64,000 bases of DNA from Macrococcoides animalis (GTDB lineage Bacteria > Bacillota > Bacilli > Staphylococcales > Staphylococcaceae). Below the pieces are notes generated by a model that did no database searches, was not told the origin of the DNA, and worked only from the letters and a program-made list of their open reading frames with translations. Below are positions 61,920 to 64,000 of this stretch, piece after piece (within the stretch, counting starts at the first letter, position 1; each line of letters starts with the position of its first letter). The stretch spans positions 310,001-374,000 of the forward strand of contig NZ_CP179727.1 in assembly GCF_047425875.1 (NCBI RefSeq), written 5' to 3'. The translations under genes were made by a program, and so were the position numbers.

Positions 61920-61948
61920 AATTTACAATAATTTAATTTTATTTACAA
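61920..61948 (-). promoter_or_regulatory. Promoter of the hydrolase-tagGH unit with direct repeat
   Basis: On the minus strand TTGTAA (61943-61948) and TAAATT (61920-61925) are separated by 17 nt. A 9-bp direct repeat ATTTACAAT occurs at 61921 and 61941, exactly 20 bp apart, overlapping both elements. Confidence 0.5.
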
Positions 61949-62027
61949 TGTTTTTCACTATACTAAGATATATTTATCTTTAACGTTTCATAATACCAAC
62001 ATTTAAATGTGTGATTTCGATTTATTA

Positions 62028-62056
62028 TTGTTATTTTCCATAAATAGCTATATAAT
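62028..62056 (+). promoter_or_regulatory. SigA promoter of the LCP gene
   Basis: TTGTTA (62028-62033) and a perfect TATAAT (62051-62056) are separated by 17 nt, 38 nt upstream of the start. Confidence 0.75.
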
Positions 62057-62093
62057 TTAATAGTTTATAAATCTAAATTACAAGGAGCACAAT

Positions 62094-63515
62094 ATGAATA
62101 AGATTTTCAGAACAATATTAATCTTACTCTCATTAAGTTTAGTCATTGTACCTGTGTCATATGCTGCATATCTATATACAACTACAAAAGGTGCAATTGA
62201 TTTATCATTTAGTAAAAACACAGATAAATCTAATCTGAGAGATAAGGCAGTTGATCCGTCTATGGATCATATTTCTATTTTATTCTTAGGAATAGATGAT
62301 AGTATTTCGAGAAGAGAAAATGGTCAAAAAGCATCTGAAGCAAGAACAGATGCAATGATATTAGCAACGTTTAATCGAAGTAATAAAAAAATTAGACTTG
62401 TGAGTATCCCTAGAGACACACTTGCATATATACCTTCAATTAAAAAATATGATAAAATCACGCATGCTCATGCTGAAGGTGGTCCGGAAAGTTCAATGCA
62501 TGCAGTTGAAAACATTTTCAATGTTCCTGTTGATTATTATGCACGTGTTAATATGCAGGCATTCGTTGATATCGTAGATGAACTTGGTGGAATTGAATTC
62601 GACGTACCTTTTGATATCAATGAACCAACGAAGCTAGATAAAGGCCGTATAAAAGTTAAAGAAGGTAAACAATTGATTAATGGTGATGAAGCCTTGGCAC
62701 TCGTACGCAGTCGACATGTTGATACTGATTTAGGACGCGGTAAACGTCAAATGGAAATGATTGAAGCAATTATTAAAAAGGCAAAAGATTCAAATTCAAT
62801 TTCAAAGTTAGACGAGTTAGTTGAAATCGTAGGTAACAATGCTAAACACAATCTTACATTCGATAATATTACCTCAATAGCATCATATTACACATCAAAT
62901 GATGTTGATTTTGAGCAAATGCAATTAAAGGGTACTGATTACATGTACAATGGCGTTTACTACTATAATCCAGTATTTGATCACATATATAAAATTTCAA
63001 AATTATTAAGAAAAGATTTAAATTTACCTAAAGAAAAACGCTCATCATTATTAGATTACAAAATTATTGCTTTAAAGGGTGATTTAATTCCATTAGAAAA
63101 AATAGATCTTGATCAAATTGAAAAAGACTTTAAACAGTTAATGAAGGATAAGAAAAAAGCAAAGAAAACAAAAAAGAATATCAAATCTAAAGAAAAGTCA
63201 GATTCTATTCATCAAGAAAATACTGAACAAGTACCTAAACAACCAGTGCCTGCTCCAACTGAGCAGTCCCCAACACCTACACCGGCCACTGAACAAGTAC
63301 CAGTGCCAGAGCAAGTTGAAACTGAATCACCTGTCAATAATACACCAGAACCACCGGCAAACTTTGAGCAAGCACCCGTCAACAATGATGCAACTAATAA
63401 TAATGTAAATATCAATTCAGCTAATACAAATAACACTCAAAACTTTACGACGTCTCGTACCGTCCCTGCTCAATCATCTGTTCTAAATAATGAAACAGTT
63501 GTAAATCAACAATAA
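62094..63515 (+). CDS. LytR-CpsA-Psr family wall-polymer ligase
   Basis: Transfers undecaprenyl-linked polymer to peptidoglycan outside the membrane. One N-terminal membrane helix (about 5-27), then an LCP domain (about 58-230) with ILFLGIDD, ARTDAMILATF, VSIPRDTLAYIP, ARVNMQAFVDIVDELGGI and ALALVRSRH. 473 residues; the region after about 345 is Lys-rich, then Pro/Gln/Asn/Thr-rich with recurring EQVP units. Probably the partner of the divergent tagGH locus (inference). In S. aureus an LCP gene similarly precedes a DUF2538 gene. Confidence 0.93.
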   Translation: MNKIFRTILILLSLSLVIVPVSYAAYLYTTTKGAIDLSFSKNTDKSNLRDKAVDPSMDHISILFLGIDDSISRRENGQKASEARTDAMILATFNRSNKKIRLVSIPRDTLAYIPSIKKYDKITHAHAEGGPESSMHAVENIFNVPVDYYARVNMQAFVDIVDELGGIEFDVPFDINEPTKLDKGRIKVKEGKQLINGDEALALVRSRHVDTDLGRGKRQMEMIEAIIKKAKDSNSISKLDELVEIVGNNAKHNLTFDNITSIASYYTSNDVDFEQMQLKGTDYMYNGVYYYNPVFDHIYKISKLLRKDLNLPKEKRSSLLDYKIIALKGDLIPLEKIDLDQIEKDFKQLMKDKKKAKKTKKNIKSKEKSDSIHQENTEQVPKQPVPAPTEQSPTPTPATEQVPVPEQVETESPVNNTPEPPANFEQAPVNNDATNNNVNINSANTNNTQNFTTSRTVPAQSSVLNNETVVNQQ

Positions 63516-63531
63516 ATAGGAGTGAAGCGTT

Positions 63532-64000
63532 ATGACAACACGTAAAACATATGAGAAATACGAACACATAAATAAAATGTTTGATAAGATGCATGATATG
63601 ATAATCTCACCAAGAGATGTCTCACATTTACGTAAACATTTCTTTTATCTCAATGAATATCATCAACAAAATTATGAAGCATTACTGATTTATTATACAG
63701 ATGCTGATAAAAATCCGTTAACTGACGGTGCCTGTTATATTCTCGCTATACCTGAGATATTTAATAACATAAATGTATTTGATTACGAAGTCCCATTAGA
63801 CTTCGTTTTCGATGGTGAAAAATTAAGCCATACGTTTACAAATTTAAATGTTTTTTATCAATATTTGATTGCTGCAGTATTAGAAGTATCAGATATTCAA
63901 ATATTCACTCCGTCAGGTTATTCAATGGGTATGAACCACTGGGATCTTACTCAAATGCAACTATTTTGGCAATATACAGCAATAATTAAAATGCATAATT
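63532..64000 (+). CDS. DUF2538-like protein (3' end cut by window edge)
   Basis: Starts MTTRKTYEKYEHINKMF with TAGGAGTG as ribosome site, 16 nt after the LCP gene, so co-transcribed. 156 codons are in the window with no stop. No signal peptide or membrane segment; aromatic-rich, with YEALLIYYTD, DGACYILAIPEIF, MGMNHWDLTQMQLFWQYTAI. These resemble the DUF2538 family of staphylococci (from memory), in which case only a few residues are missing. Function unknown. Confidence 0.75.
   Translation, partial: MTTRKTYEKYEHINKMFDKMHDMIISPRDVSHLRKHFFYLNEYHQQNYEALLIYYTDADKNPLTDGACYILAIPEIFNNINVFDYEVPLDFVFDGEKLSHTFTNLNVFYQYLIAAVLEVSDIQIFTPSGYSMGMNHWDLTQMQLFWQYTAIIKMHN

Noticed and set aside
1..64000. CRISPR arrays, tRNA/rRNA genes, transposases, prophage genes or attachment sites
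   Set aside because: None seen; no regularly spaced repeats, no cloverleaf sequences, and all long frames fit chromosomal genes.

Overview
The window reads as a continuous stretch of a low-GC Firmicute chromosome, almost certainly Staphylococcaceae. The backbone (pdhABC, ykyA, def, a HAD phosphatase, rpoY-rnjA, ktrA, cydAB, a glutaredoxin-like gene, ptsHI, the complete purEKCSQLFMNHD operon, folD) is a core arrangement shared with staphylococci. The NsrR/hmp pair after folD and a Bacillus eps-like polysaccharide locus fit a non-aureus member such as Macrococcus or Mammaliicoccus better than S. aureus. That placement is inference. I saw no tRNA or rRNA gene, CRISPR array, insertion sequence or phage gene, and no clear pseudogene.

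Region 1 (1-18.6 kb) is housekeeping. It holds pyruvate dehydrogenase (minus strand, pdhC cut by the window edge), the YkyA lipoprotein, peptide deformylase, the RNA polymerase epsilon subunit with RNase J1, potassium gating protein KtrA downstream of cytochrome bd oxidase, a redox/phosphoesterase pair, PTS HPr and Enzyme I, a DUF697-like protein, an rRNA methyltransferase and a large membrane protein placed like staphylococcal AuxB. Region 2 (18.6-31.1 kb) has a 43-residue acidic ORF behind a SigB-type promoter, then the purine operon diverging from folD across three PurBox-like elements evenly spaced at 42 bp. Region 3 (31.1-34.2 kb) is the nitric-oxide module hmp/nsrR, with a clear 15-bp dyad next to hmp, and a tandem pair of DUF218-type membrane-anchored proteins.

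Region 4 (34.2-46.7 kb, minus strand) is a Wzx/Wzy-type capsule or exopolysaccharide locus built like Bacillus subtilis eps: CapA/CapB chain-length control, a membrane UDP-GlcNAc 4,6-dehydratase, an aminotransferase, a PglD/EpsM acetyltransferase and a small phosphoglycosyl transferase (together a diacetylbacillosamine-type priming set), plus glycosyltransferases, a flippase, a putative polymerase and an unfamiliar Rossmann oxidoreductase. A lipoprotein gene diverges from it.

Region 5 (47.4-64 kb) looks like a second, distinct wall-glycopolymer locus. It combines the TagG/TagH teichoic acid ABC transporter, a nucleotide-sugar dehydrogenase making a HexNAc uronic acid, an asparagine-synthetase-like ligase without a glutaminase cysteine, a fused GT-B/GT2 glycosyltransferase, two GT4 enzymes, a secreted SGNH protein, a GW/SH3-like protein and two paralogous serine-hydrolase-fold proteins at the two ends. 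A LytR-CpsA-Psr ligase and a DUF2538-like gene diverge from it. No recognisable TagA, TagB or TagF enzyme is present. The gene set therefore suggests an ABC-exported, LCP-attached polymer containing a (possibly amidated) amino-uronic acid. This is the most interesting candidate system in the window.
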